A stretch of DNA of 64,000 nt from Acetatifactor sp. (GCA_029055435.1 JAIDDH010000096.1:1-64000), one strand, 5' to 3'; positions 49,728 through 60,027 are shown, counted from the stretch's first letter. The notes: generated by a model from the letters alone, not told the origin. Made by a program: numbers and translations.

Positions 49728-50814
49728 ACCTTTCTTGCAAGCAATGCCTTTCTTGCGAGCAAATCCCTTCTTGCAAGCAATGCCTTTTTTGCTTTCGCCC
49801 GCGGGCAAAGACTATCTCTGGGGCGGCGACAGATTAAACACCGACTTTCACAAGAATATTCCCCTGACGCCGTTAGCGGAGACCTGGGAGTGCTCCACTC
49901 ACCCGGACGGCTCCAGCACCGTGGCAAGCGGCGAACATCAGGGGCAGTCTCTGCGTCTGGTGCTGGCCGAACACCCTGAATATCTGGGCAGCCATCCCTC
50001 CGGCATTATGAACAGCCTGCGGGATAAAACCGATTCCTCCCACACAGAGACCGATGCAGCACAAAATGCATCCTGCGAGCTCCCTGTGCTGGTGAAGCTC
50101 ATCGACGCGGCGCAGGACTTGTCCGTGCAGGTTCACCCCGATGATGCCTATGCCGCATCTCATGAAAGCGGCTCGCTGGGCAAGACCGAAATGTGGTATG
50201 TGCTGGATGCCAAACCGGGTGCGCATTTGATTTATGGCTTTACTCAAAACATGGAAAAATCAACTCTGAGACGCAGTCTGGAGCAGAATAGCATAGAAAA
50301 ATACCTTCAGAAAATACCCGTACAGAAGGACGATGTGTTCTTTGTGGAAGCGGGAACTGTCCACGCCATCGGGGCCGGAATTCTATTGGCCGAGATACAG
50401 GAAAACTCTAATTTAACTTATAGGCTCTACGACTATCACCGCAGAGATAAAAATGGACTGGAGCGCCCCCTCCATATTGAGAAAGCGCTCCAGGTATTAA
50501 ACTGTCAAAGCAGCGCCAGCCCCCGCCAGCCCATACGCGTTCTCCGCTACCGTCCGGGCTTCGCCTCGGAGCTCCTCTGCCGCTGCAAATATTTTCAGGT
50601 AGAACGACTCCTGATCAACACCGGGGATTCTGCGCCGGACTGCACCACCACCCCGCTCTCCTTTCAGATTCTTCTGTGCGTAGAAGGACAGGGAAGCCTA
50701 CATTTTTCCTCCCAGACTCTCTCCTTCACCAAGGGAAGCTGTATGTTCCTGCCTGCAAACTCCGTGCCGATTACATTACACGGCCGGGCACAGCTTCTGC
50801 GCATCAGCTGCTAA
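49711..50814 (+). CDS. manA: Mannose-6-phosphate isomerase, class I
   Basis: PFLLSPAGKDYLWGGDRLNTDF...AETWECSTHPDGSSTV...LVKLIDAAQDLSVQVHPDDAYA; start ambiguous (ATG 49711, 49744 or 49780). Confidence 0.9.
   Translation: MNWKSEPFLQAMPFLRANPFLQAMPFLLSPAGKDYLWGGDRLNTDFHKNIPLTPLAETWECSTHPDGSSTVASGEHQGQSLRLVLAEHPEYLGSHPSGIMNSLRDKTDSSHTETDAAQNASCELPVLVKLIDAAQDLSVQVHPDDAYAASHESGSLGKTEMWYVLDAKPGAHLIYGFTQNMEKSTLRRSLEQNSIEKYLQKIPVQKDDVFFVEAGTVHAIGAGILLAEIQENSNLTYRLYDYHRRDKNGLERPLHIEKALQVLNCQSSASPRQPIRVLRYRPGFASELLCRCKYFQVERLLINTGDSAPDCTTTPLSFQILLCVEGQGSLHFSSQTLSFTKGSCMFLPANSVPITLHGRAQLLRISC
49729..49792. repeat. 18-bp tandem repeat (3.5 copies) at manC/manA junction
   Basis: CCTTTCTTGCAAGCAATG | CCTTTCTTGCGAGCAAAT | CCCTTCTTGCAAGCAATG | CCTTTTTTGC; encodes PFLQAM PFLRAN PFLQAM PFL. 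Confidence 0.9.
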
Positions 50815-52003
50815 TGCGGTAGTAATCCACCAGCTTTTTCACCCCGGCGATGACATCCTCCACATCCTGATCCGTCATGGCATAATAGAGAGGAATGCTC
50901 ATGACCTCCTCATAAAACTGCTCCGCATTGGGGCAGAGTCCCTTCTCATATCCCAGCTTCTCGTAATAGGAATGCCAATACACAGGGAGATAGTGTACCT
51001 GCGGACAGATATTTTCCGCACACATGGCATCAAAGAACTGTCTTCTGTCACAGCTTAACCGCTCCGGACGCAGACGGAGGATATACAGATGTCTGGTGGT
51101 ATCTGATTCTGGAATCTCCTGCTGAACCTGAATCTCCGGCATATCTGCAAAAGCCGCATTATACTTTTTCACGATCTCATCCCGTCGCTTCGCAAAGGCG
51201 GGCAGCTTGTCCAACTGACTGACGATCAGCGCCGCCTGCATATCTGTGATGCGGTAATTATAACCCAGCTCCACCTGTTCATTGTACCATGCAGCATCCG
51301 TGGGATGCACCATCTCCTCCCGATTGCGGGTGATGCCATGACTGCGCAGACGCAAAAGCCTTCTGTAAATCTGTTCATCATTAGTAGTGATTGCGCCGCC
51401 CTCGCCGCCTGTCACCGTCTTCACCGGATGAAAACTGAAACAGGTCATATCCGCAATGCTGCCCACTGGCTGACCTTTATATTTAGTGCCGATGGCGTGA
51501 GCCGCATCCTCAATCAAAATCAGATTGTATTCCCGACAGATTGCCCGCAGCCCGTCCAGCTCCACAGCCTGCCCTGTGAAATCCACGGCCACGATTCCTT
51601 TCGTGCGGGGTGTAATGAGCGCCCTGACAGAATCCAGATCAATATTATATGTCACAGGATTAATATCCGCAAAAACCGGTTTTGCCCCCACATAGAGCAC
51701 ACAGTTTGCGGATGCGGCAAAGGTGATGGAGCTCACAATGACCTCGTCTCCCTCGGCAAATCCCGCCGCCATGGCCGCAAGATGCAGCGCCGCCGTGCCA
51801 TTGCTCACCGCAACCGCATACTTCGCCTGCGTCACCTCGCAGAGTCTCCTCTCCAGCTCCCCGATCTTTGGACCGCCTGTGAGCGCAGGGCTCCTCAAGG
51901 TCTCCGCCACCGCATCAATATCCGCCTGATCAATATACTGTCTTCCATAATGAATGGGGGTCTCCCTTACGGGAGCCCCTCCTAATATCGCCAATTGTTC
52001 CAT
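50804..52003 (-). CDS. pseC: PseC-like DegT/DnrJ aminotransferase (UDP-4-keto-6-deoxy sugar aminotransferase)
   Basis: MEQLAILGGAPVRETPIHYGRQYIDQADIDAVAETLRSPALTGGPKIGELERRLCEVTQAKYAVAVSNGTAALHLAAMAAGF; next to pseB-like gene. Confidence 0.8.
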   Translation of the reverse strand: MEQLAILGGAPVRETPIHYGRQYIDQADIDAVAETLRSPALTGGPKIGELERRLCEVTQAKYAVAVSNGTAALHLAAMAAGFAEGDEVIVSSITFAASANCVLYVGAKPVFADINPVTYNIDLDSVRALITPRTKGIVAVDFTGQAVELDGLRAICREYNLILIEDAAHAIGTKYKGQPVGSIADMTCFSFHPVKTVTGGEGGAITTNDEQIYRRLLRLRSHGITRNREEMVHPTDAAWYNEQVELGYNYRITDMQAALIVSQLDKLPAFAKRRDEIVKKYNAAFADMPEIQVQQEIPESDTTRHLYILRLRPERLSCDRRQFFDAMCAENICPQVHYLPVYWHSYYEKLGYEKGLCPNAEQFYEEVMSIPLYYAMTDQDVEDVIAGVKKLVDYYRISS

Positions 52004-52004
52004 T

Positions 52005-53000
52005 TTATTTCTCCAAATCCAATGTCTCTAAACGCTCGCGGATCTGCTCCACACTCAGCCACTCTGTGTTGTTGCCGGAACTGTAGGAAAATCCCTCCTG
52101 CACCTTTTTGCCCGACTCGTTTATCTTCTGCTTGCTGTTCCACTTCACCTGAGGGTAGACGATAAAATGCTTATCGTATTCGTAGGTGGTCAGGGAATCC
52201 TCCACCGTCACCATAATCTCATGCAGCTTTTCCCCGGGATAGATACCGATCTCCCTTGTCTTGCAACCGGGCAGCATGGCCTCCGCCAGATCCGTGATTT
52301 TGAAGGAAGGAATCTTGGAGATAAAAGTCTCTCCTCCAGTGGACTCTGCCAACGCTTTGATGACCAGCTCCACACCTTCTTCAAGACTGATCCAGAAACG
52401 GGTCATGCGGTAATCCGTCACCGTGAGCTCTGTGCAGCCATTCTTGATCATGTCATAAAATTTGGGGATGACAGAGCCGCGGCTGCCTGCCACATTGCCG
52501 TAGCGCACGATGGAGAAACAGATATCTTTCGCGCCCGCATAGGCGTTGGCTGCAATAAACAGCTTGTCCGAAACCAGCTTCGTGCCGCCATAGAGATTTA
52601 CAGGATTCACTGCCTTGTCCGTGGACAGCGCCACCACTTTCTTCACGCCGGAATCCAGAGAGGCGTCTATCACATTCTGCGCCCCGTTGATATTGGTCTT
52701 GATAGCCTCGGCGGGATTGTACTCACAGGCGGGCACCTGCTTTAACGCCGCCGCGTGAATCACATAGTCCACACCCTCCAGCGCTCTGGTCAGACGCTCC
52801 TTGTCCCGCACATCTCCGATAAAGAAACGAAGCCTGTCCGCATACTCCTTGAACTCATTCTGCATGATAAACTGCTTGAACTCGTCCCTTGAATAAATGA
52901 TGATCTTTCTCGGGGTATAATGCTTCAACACATATCTGGTAAATGCCTTACCGAAACTGCCGGTTCCGCCGGTAATCAAAACGACTTTATTGTTTAACAT
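52005..53000 (-). CDS. pseB: UDP-N-acetylglucosamine 4,6-dehydratase (inverting), PseB-like
   Basis: MLNNKVVLITGGTGSFGKAFTRYVLKHYTPRKIIIYSRDEFKQFIMQNEF...RLRFFIGDVRDKERLTRALEGVDYVIHAAALKQVPACEYNPAEAIKTNINGAQNVI. Confidence 0.92.
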   Translation of the reverse strand: MLNNKVVLITGGTGSFGKAFTRYVLKHYTPRKIIIYSRDEFKQFIMQNEFKEYADRLRFFIGDVRDKERLTRALEGVDYVIHAAALKQVPACEYNPAEAIKTNINGAQNVIDASLDSGVKKVVALSTDKAVNPVNLYGGTKLVSDKLFIAANAYAGAKDICFSIVRYGNVAGSRGSVIPKFYDMIKNGCTELTVTDYRMTRFWISLEEGVELVIKALAESTGGETFISKIPSFKITDLAEAMLPGCKTREIGIYPGEKLHEIMVTVEDSLTTYEYDKHFIVYPQVKWNSKQKINESGKKVQEGFSYSSGNNTEWLSVEQIRERLETLDLEK

Positions 53001-53116
53001 AATGGCCTCTCTTTCCTCATCTGTGTTATGAGACTTCTTAAGGATTAATTTTACCATATTCTTGTCAGGAAAGCAATTTTAATCCTCAATTGCAGTTATG
53101 CCACAGCTTTGCAACA

Positions 53117-53545
53117 CTATTTTTCAAATAACTTTTCTCCTAACCACTGGAATATTAACGACACCAGCATAAAAATTTGATATGCATTGTAATACGATAA
53201 AACTTCATGTTCCAATGAAAAATCACTTAATTGAAAAACTACTATCAACATCAGTATAAACATACTGCTTCCTACTATTAAGTACAATAGCATAAATATT
53301 TTTTTAATTACTCTATTCTGCTTTATTGCTTCCAGATACAAAAACGCATATCGTATTGTTATACATATCACGCTTCCCCAAAATCCAATTAAAAAAATCA
53401 ATAAATCTCTGCCACTAAGATTGACATCATTACTTTGGGCTGCCGATAAAATAAAACTAACTACACATGTCATTATAAACACAAACAAAGTTGTAATATT
53501 ATCTATAATCTTATTTATCATTTCATATGCTCCATTACTTCCCAA
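53117..53545 (-). CDS. Hypothetical small membrane protein
   Basis: 142 aa with ~4 hydrophobic segments; AT-rich region. Confidence 0.45.
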   Translation of the reverse strand: MGSNGAYEMINKIIDNITTLFVFIMTCVVSFILSAAQSNDVNLSGRDLLIFLIGFWGSVICITIRYAFLYLEAIKQNRVIKKIFMLLYLIVGSSMFILMLIVVFQLSDFSLEHEVLSYYNAYQIFMLVSLIFQWLGEKLFEK

Positions 53546-53726
53546 CGTAAGAGTAACCTAACGGATTTTTTTACAATCATATCGTCTTATTCTAATTTAT
53601 TATCTATTGTTTTTCAACAAATTTACAAATCTTTTTAATCTTTACGCCGTATGAAAATCAAGATATAATCATATATTGAAAGATTAAAATCAATCTGTCG
53701 TGGGCAGATTTCGGAAAGGATTCATC

Positions 53727-55568
53727 ATGGCATTTGACGGCGTAACGATTGCAAGCGTAGTATCGGAATTAAAACAGAACCTCCTGGGCGGGCGCATCTA
53801 CAAGATTGCCCAGCCGGAGGCGGACGAACTTCTCCTGACCATAAAGACCGGGGACGGGCAGAAGAGACTGTTCCTCTCCGCAGAAGCCTCCCTGCCCCTG
53901 ATCTACCTCACAGAGAGCAATAAACCCAGTCCCATGACCGCTCCGAATTTCTGTATGCTGCTCAGAAAGCATCTGCAGAACGGACGCATCACAGACATTT
54001 CCCAGCCGGGTCTGGAGCGCATTGTATCCATTCACATCGAACATCTCGACGAGATGGGGGATCTGTGCCGCAAAACACTGGTGATCGAGATCATGGGCAA
54101 GCACAGCAATATCATTTTCTGCGACAGCGAAAACCGCATCATCGACAGTATCAAGCGGGTGTCGGCAGCCGTCAGCAGCGTTCGGGAGGTACTGCCCGGC
54201 AAGCCTTATTTCGTGGTGGAGACACAAGACAAGCTTGATGCCCTCTCCACCGACTATCAGACCTTTTACGAGACACTGTCCGCCAAGCCCAGGCCACTGT
54301 TCAAGGCTCTTTACGGCAGCTTTACCGGCATCTCACCCATTCTGGCACAGGAGCTTTGCTTCCGCGCGAGACTGGACGGAGACACCTCCACTGCAGCCTT
54401 CACAGAGGCAGACTTCCACGCCCTGTATCTGGTACTGGATGCATTAAAAGAGACGATTGCCACAGAAAAGTTTGCCCCCTGTATCTCCTACACCGACAGA
54501 CAGCCCGTGGAATTTGCGGCTATTCCACTCACCATGTACGCGGGACATACCTCTGCGTCTGCTCCTCCATCCTCGGGCACGCGGACCGAAGGACTGCCCT
54601 CCGGTGACCACCTGGTGTCCTTCTCTTCTATGTCCGCCCTGTTGGAGACCTATTACGCGGAAAAGAATACTCTCACCCGCATCCGCCAGAAATCTGCAGA
54701 TCTGCGCCGCATCGTACAGACGGCACTGGAGCGCAATGTTAAAAAATACGACTTGCAGCTCCGCCAGATGCAGGATACCGAAAAACGGGAGAAATATCGC
54801 ATTTACGGAGAACTTTTGAATACCTACGGCTACAGCGCCACGCCCGGCGACAAATCTATCGAGGTGGTGAATTATTACACCAACGAGCCTATGACAATTC
54901 CTCTGGACGAGACGCTTTCCGCCACAGAGAATGCCAAGGTCTATTTTGAAAAGTATAATAAACTAAAACGCACCTATGAAGCCCTCTCTGAACTGACCGA
55001 GGAAGTAAAGGCCGAGATTGACCATCTGGAATCCATCAGCGCCGCTCTGGACATCGCGCTGCAGGAAGAGGATTTGGTGGAAATCCGGGAGGAGCTTATC
55101 GAGAGCGGTTATATCCGCGGCAGAGATCATGACAGAGGCCGCGGCGGCAAAGGCGGCAATGCCAAAAACGGCAAAAAAGTCAAAATTACCAGCAAGCCCT
55201 TCCACTATCTCAGCAGCGACGGCTTTCATATTTATGTGGGCAAAAACAACTATCAGAACGATGACCTGACCTTCCGCTTCGCCACAGGAAACGACTGGTG
55301 GTTCCATGCCAAAGGAATGGCCGGTTCCCACGTCGTAGTCAAAACGGAGGGTGCTGCGGAACTTCCCGACCGCACCTTCGAGGAGGCCGCAAGACTGGCC
55401 GCCTACTACTCCAAAGGACGGGGCGCGGACAAAGTGGAAATCGACTATATCCAGAAAAAGCATGTTAAAAAGCCCGGCGGGGCAAAACCGGGCTTCGTAG
55501 TGTACTATACTAATTTCTCTATGATGGCAGAGGGAAATATCGACGGCATCACCCTCATCAGCCAGTGA
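53727..55568 (+). CDS. rqcH: NFACT/RqcH family protein (ribosome quality control; FbpA-like)
   Basis: MAFDGVTIASVVSELKQNLLGGRIYKIAQPEADELLLTIKTGDGQKRLFLSAEASLPLIYLT...LSSDGFHIYVGKNNYQNDDLTFRFATGNDWWFHAKGMAGSHVVVK. Confidence 0.93.
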   Translation: MAFDGVTIASVVSELKQNLLGGRIYKIAQPEADELLLTIKTGDGQKRLFLSAEASLPLIYLTESNKPSPMTAPNFCMLLRKHLQNGRITDISQPGLERIVSIHIEHLDEMGDLCRKTLVIEIMGKHSNIIFCDSENRIIDSIKRVSAAVSSVREVLPGKPYFVVETQDKLDALSTDYQTFYETLSAKPRPLFKALYGSFTGISPILAQELCFRARLDGDTSTAAFTEADFHALYLVLDALKETIATEKFAPCISYTDRQPVEFAAIPLTMYAGHTSASAPPSSGTRTEGLPSGDHLVSFSSMSALLETYYAEKNTLTRIRQKSADLRRIVQTALERNVKKYDLQLRQMQDTEKREKYRIYGELLNTYGYSATPGDKSIEVVNYYTNEPMTIPLDETLSATENAKVYFEKYNKLKRTYEALSELTEEVKAEIDHLESISAALDIALQEEDLVEIREELIESGYIRGRDHDRGRGGKGGNAKNGKKVKITSKPFHYLSSDGFHIYVGKNNYQNDDLTFRFATGNDWWFHAKGMAGSHVVVKTEGAAELPDRTFEEAARLAAYYSKGRGADKVEIDYIQKKHVKKPGGAKPGFVVYYTNFSMMAEGNIDGITLISQ

Positions 55569-55570
55569 GC

Positions 55571-55660
55571 CGACTGCGGCTGTAGTTATTGCATTTTCCG
55601 GCAACTTCCGCGCGGGCAGGGGCATAGTTGCTCCCCCGAAAAATTCAACAGCTGCAGTCG
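55571..55660 (+). other. Long inverted repeat with nested hairpin downstream of rqcH
   Basis: CGACTGCGGCTGT (55571-55583) pairs with ACAGCTGCAGTCG (55648-55660), one G-U; inner GCAACT...AGTTGC. Confidence 0.6.
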
Positions 55661-55718
55661 CCATATATATTCTCCCTTTTCGGAAAGTGTTCCCATTAGC
55701 TACTCCACAAACCGGAAG

Positions 55719-56042
55719 TTAAGAATATCTTTTCAAAATCCCCTTATAAAACCGATATGCCAAATAAATCCCAACCGAGCAATCAAACACTAATAAACCA
55801 ATTCCAGCAATAGGAAAAACTACAAATAAAATCCCAGTCAATAAGAAGAATAACGCACACTTTTTATATAATCCAGCCATTTCCGTATTATAGCCTTTTA
55901 CGTCCTTAACCTTATCTTTTAGTGAGGTGTCTCCACTCCAAAAATTAATAGGCTCACTGCTATCTTTATCATAAACACTTATAACAAAGAAAGGGAAAGC
56001 ACATAATAAGCAACATACCAGAGCTACTATTCTTCCAATCAA
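55719..56042 (-). CDS. Hypothetical small membrane protein
   Basis: 107 aa with 2-3 hydrophobic segments. Confidence 0.5.
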   Translation of the reverse strand: MIGRIVALVCCLLCAFPFFVISVYDKDSSEPINFWSGDTSLKDKVKDVKGYNTEMAGLYKKCALFFLLTGILFVVFPIAGIGLLVFDCSVGIYLAYRFYKGILKRYS

Positions 56043-56070
56043 TATACCACCCCCTCAGATTCCAGTTTTG

Positions 56071-57747
56071 TTAGTGCATGAGGCCAATGCGTCTTGCAAT
56101 TCTAACTAAGAGATGACCTTTGGGAAATCCCAGCAGTTCCTCCTCAGTGAGTCCCCTCAGTATCAGCATCATCACAAAGTAGACCGGCACGGCCACGACC
56201 AGCGCAGGCAGTACCGCGATGCGCATGGATTCTGTCAACAGATACACCACCTCGTATACCACCCAGGTTGCCGCTCCCATGAAGGCTGACGCCAAAAACG
56301 GAATGCCAAAGCTGCTGATCATCTCCTGTCTGTAGCCTATAGCTCTGCGGACCGACCACTGATTCAGCACACACATTATGCCGGAATACAGAGTGTTCGC
56401 CACCACCAGACTGTATAAATCCAGTTTCGTGAAGCGCAGCAGGAGAAATAATGTCACAGTCTGCGCAGTCAATGCGATTGCCGCGTTGACGATGGGCGTA
56501 TTCACCCTCCCGAGTCCCTGCAGGATTGAGCTGTTTAATGTGGACAGGGCATAGAACACCACCGACAGAGACAGGGACATCAGAAGCGTCCCCGCAAAGG
56601 TAAGCGTCTCATCCGTCTGGGAGGGAAACAGCAGCGCAGTCACCGGCTTTGCCAGCACTAAAAGCCCCACTGCCGACGGAATCGAAATCACCATGGTACT
56701 CTTTACCGCCACACCGATCTTATCCCTCGCCTCACTGATTTTCCCCGCCGCCACAAAAGTCGCCACGGAGGGAATCATGGCCGAGGCCATGGCCGAGGCA
56801 AATGCAATAGGAATATTGGATATGGTCTGGGCCATCCCGGAAAAAATTCCGTAATTATTATAGGACGCCGTGCTGTCCAGCTTCATCATGTCCGGAATCA
56901 CATCCACATAAACCTTGCTGTTCACCACGCTGGATAAATTATATACCGCCGTACTCAGGATAAAAGGCGTCACCACCAAAGTGATCGTCTTTATGATTTC
57001 GCCGTAGGAATCCAGATACTCATGTCTGTCATAGTCAATCCGCCTGTATATCAGCCTTCTGTTCAAAGCATAGATTGCCAGCATAAAGAGCAGCGCAACC
57101 AGCACACCCGCCCCGGTGCCAAGCGCACTTCCCACAGCGCCGTAGGTGGCCCGCGTCACCTTCAGTGTCTCATCCTCGGGTATTTCCATGGTGCCCATCA
57201 CATTCTTTATCAGAAGCACTGCTGCGCCAATACTCACCGCCGCATTGGCAATCTGTTCCAGTATCTGGGACACAGAGGTCTGCGCCATGCTGCGATGAGC
57301 CTGAAAATAGCCCCGCAGCACCCCCAATATACCATAAATAAAAATCGTGGGGGCAAAAGTTCTTAACACCGGCACTGCCGCTTCATCCTTCAAAAACCAC
57401 CCCGCTCCAAAAAACAGCACCAGACTGGCCACGCCGCCCACCACAAGCACATACCCCAGCGCGCACCGGAAAATCCTGTGGGCGTTGCGGTACTCTTTCA
57501 CCGCCAGTTTCTGGGCAATGACTTTTGAAATAGCAGATGGAATACTGTAAGAAGAAATCAGAAGTACGATGGTATAGAAGCTGTAGGCAACCTGATAATA
57601 GCCGATACCCAGCGTTCCCACAACAGCAGTTAAAGGGCTCCTGTAAAGGAGCCCTATAATTCTGCTTATAATGCCCGCAGCCGCCAGAATCCCTGCCTGC
57701 AGGACGAAATCATTATCTTTCCTGTTCCGTGACATCTCAATACCCAA
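56071..57747 (-). CDS. SpoVB/MurJ-like polysaccharide flippase (MOP superfamily)
   Basis: FVLQAGILAAAGIISRIIGLLYRSPLTAVVGTLGIGYYQVAYSFYTIVLLISSYSIPSAISKVIAQKLA, 558 aa, ~14 TM. Confidence 0.88.
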   Translation of the reverse strand: MGIEMSRNRKDNDFVLQAGILAAAGIISRIIGLLYRSPLTAVVGTLGIGYYQVAYSFYTIVLLISSYSIPSAISKVIAQKLAVKEYRNAHRIFRCALGYVLVVGGVASLVLFFGAGWFLKDEAAVPVLRTFAPTIFIYGILGVLRGYFQAHRSMAQTSVSQILEQIANAAVSIGAAVLLIKNVMGTMEIPEDETLKVTRATYGAVGSALGTGAGVLVALLFMLAIYALNRRLIYRRIDYDRHEYLDSYGEIIKTITLVVTPFILSTAVYNLSSVVNSKVYVDVIPDMMKLDSTASYNNYGIFSGMAQTISNIPIAFASAMASAMIPSVATFVAAGKISEARDKIGVAVKSTMVISIPSAVGLLVLAKPVTALLFPSQTDETLTFAGTLLMSLSLSVVFYALSTLNSSILQGLGRVNTPIVNAAIALTAQTVTLFLLLRFTKLDLYSLVVANTLYSGIMCVLNQWSVRRAIGYRQEMISSFGIPFLASAFMGAATWVVYEVVYLLTESMRIAVLPALVVAVPVYFVMMLILRGLTEEELLGFPKGHLLVRIARRIGLMH

Positions 57748-59185
57748 TCAGCCAGTCATACATCTCCTGATATTTTCCGGCAGACACATTCCATGAAAAA
57801 TCTTCAGCCATGGCACGGTCAACGATTTTATTCCACTCACGCTTCTTATCATAATATATACGCTCTGCATAGCGGATCGTATTCAACATTTCATGGGCAT
57901 TGTAATTGGTGAAGGAAAATCCGGTGCCGGTGTTCTCAAATTCATTGTAAGGCTGCACCGTATCCTTCAGTCCGCCGGTCTCCCTGACGATGGGCACCGT
58001 GCCGTAGCGCAGCGCCATGAGCTGACTGAGTCCGCAAGGCTCAAACAGCGAAGGCATCAAAAACGCGTCACAGGATGCGTAAATTTTGTGTGACAATGCA
58101 TCGGAATAATAAATATTGGCAGATACCTTGTCTCCGTACTTCCAGTCGAAGTGGCGGAACATATTCTCGTAGCGCTCCTCACCGGTACCGAGCACTACCA
58201 GCTGGATATCATCCTGACAGAGCTCGTCCATAACATATGCGATCAGATCCAGACCCTTCTGATCCGTCAGGCGGGACACCAGACCGATCATCATCTTGCG
58301 ATCATCCTGTCGAAGCCCCAGCTCCTCCTGCAGAGCGCGCTTGTTCTTTACTTTCTCCTTGCGGAAATTCACCGCATTGTAAGTCCGCACGATATTTTTG
58401 TCCGTCTCGGGATTAAAGTCACTGTAATCGATACCATTGACAATACCCCGCAGATCGCCGCTGCGGGCGCGCAGCAGTCCGTCCAGACCCTCGCCGTAGA
58501 AGGTGGTCTTAATCTCCTCCGCATAGGTGGCGCTCACGGTGGTCACCACATCCGCAAAGACAATACCGCCCTTCAGCAGATTGGCATCCTTGTAGGCCTC
58601 CAGCTTATCCGGCGTGAAATAATAGGCAGGCAGTCCGGTGATACTCCTCACAGTCTGAGGATCCCATTTACCCTGGAATTTCAGATTGTGGATAGTGATA
58701 ACGGACTTTATGCCTCTGAAGAAATCCCCGTCATGAAAACGCTCTTTCAGATACACGGGAATGAGTCCTGTCTGCCAGTCATGACAATGGATCACATCCG
58801 GCCGGAAATCAATTACCGGCAGTGCGGACAGTACCGCCTTGCTAAAGAAGGCATATTTCTCAATCTCCCAGATCACGTTATCCCCGTAGGGCTTGAAGCC
58901 GCCGAAATAATCCTCGTTATCGATGAAATAATAGTGGACGCCGTCCACCGTAGCCTCCAGAATGCCCACATACACATTCTTCCAGTTGAAATCCATATAA
59001 AAGTGCGTAACATACTGTAATTTATCCTTCATCTCCTGCTTCATACAGGTGTATTTGGGGATAAACACACGCACATCAAAGTATTCCTTATCGATACACT
59101 TGGGCAGAGAACCTACAACGTCCGCAAGACCGCCCGTCTTGATGAAAGGAACACCCTCTGATGCCACAAATAAAATATTCTTCAT
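57737..59185 (-). CDS. glgA: Glycogen synthase
   Basis: MKNILFVASEGVPFIKTGGLADVVGSLPKCIDKEYFDVRVFIPKY...VITIHNLKFQGKW...MPSLFEPCGLSQLMALRYGTVPIVRETGGLKDTV. Confidence 0.95.
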   Translation of the reverse strand: MKNILFVASEGVPFIKTGGLADVVGSLPKCIDKEYFDVRVFIPKYTCMKQEMKDKLQYVTHFYMDFNWKNVYVGILEATVDGVHYYFIDNEDYFGGFKPYGDNVIWEIEKYAFFSKAVLSALPVIDFRPDVIHCHDWQTGLIPVYLKERFHDGDFFRGIKSVITIHNLKFQGKWDPQTVRSITGLPAYYFTPDKLEAYKDANLLKGGIVFADVVTTVSATYAEEIKTTFYGEGLDGLLRARSGDLRGIVNGIDYSDFNPETDKNIVRTYNAVNFRKEKVKNKRALQEELGLRQDDRKMMIGLVSRLTDQKGLDLIAYVMDELCQDDIQLVVLGTGEERYENMFRHFDWKYGDKVSANIYYSDALSHKIYASCDAFLMPSLFEPCGLSQLMALRYGTVPIVRETGGLKDTVQPYNEFENTGTGFSFTNYNAHEMLNTIRYAERIYYDKKREWNKIVDRAMAEDFSWNVSAGKYQEMYDWLIGY

Positions 59186-59252
59186 TTGAAACCCTCCCAA
59201 GTATGATAGTTAGATTATACACCATTTTCTCATATGGGAAAAGAGTTTTTTA

Positions 59253-59783
59253 TCAATCTCTGTAGGAAAGTCGGATGCGATCCGCAATCAGAGCGATAAA
59301 TTCCGAATTGGTGGGCTTTCCCTTTCCGGTGTCCACCGTGTAGCCAAACAGAGCGTCCAGCGTCTCCATGCGCCCTCTGCTCCAGGCCACCTCGATGGCA
59401 TGACGAATCGCACGCTCCACACGGCTGGGGGTAGTCTGGAACCGCTTGGCAATGGTGGGATACAAAATTTTGGTGATGGAACTGATCATGGCAGGGTCCT
59501 CCACGGACATCATGATGGCCTCCCGCAGATACTGATAGCCCTTGATATGCGCGGGAACCCCTATTTCATGTATCATGTCCGTCACATCCTGCTCCAGATC
59601 GCGCACTACGGCCCGCCCAGTGGTCTCCTTCACCACCGTCTCGCCCATCGCTCCCGCGGAAACGCCTTTTCCGGAGGGCACTGTAATCATGATCTGGAAC
59701 TCTTTATTCGCGTGCATCAAATCATCTAAAATCTTGTATACTTTTTCATTATCCTTTGCAGTAGTAATGTTCAATTGTTCCAT
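59253..59783 (-). CDS. Spo0A C-terminal-domain protein lacking a receiver domain
   Basis: 176 aa; [104 protein letters not shown] = Spo0A_C. Confidence 0.9.
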   Translation of the reverse strand: MEQLNITTAKDNEKVYKILDDLMHANKEFQIMITVPSGKGVSAGAMGETVVKETTGRAVVRDLEQDVTDMIHEIGVPAHIKGYQYLREAIMMSVEDPAMISSITKILYPTIAKRFQTTPSRVERAIRHAIEVAWSRGRMETLDALFGYTVDTGKGKPTNSEFIALIADRIRLSYRD

Positions 59784-60027
59784 AAAACTACCTCCAGTCC
59801 GAAATACATTTGAGTCACACATTTTTCGTACCAACTCATTATAAAATAATATGCTTTCTGACATCAACTCCAAACCATCGCACAATCCGCCTACATTCTC
59901 CAAAATCAGACCTCGCTCCTCGCTTTTTCACAGCATTTTCCCTCTTTTGTACAAAAATCTACTCATTGCCCCAAAATAAATTTTGGTGTATACTGAAAAT
60001 CATCTATGAAAAAGAGAGGTTACTGTC

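Noticed and set aside
50804-53000. Complete pseudaminic acid biosynthesis locus
   Set aside because: Only PseB- and PseC-like genes are present in the window.
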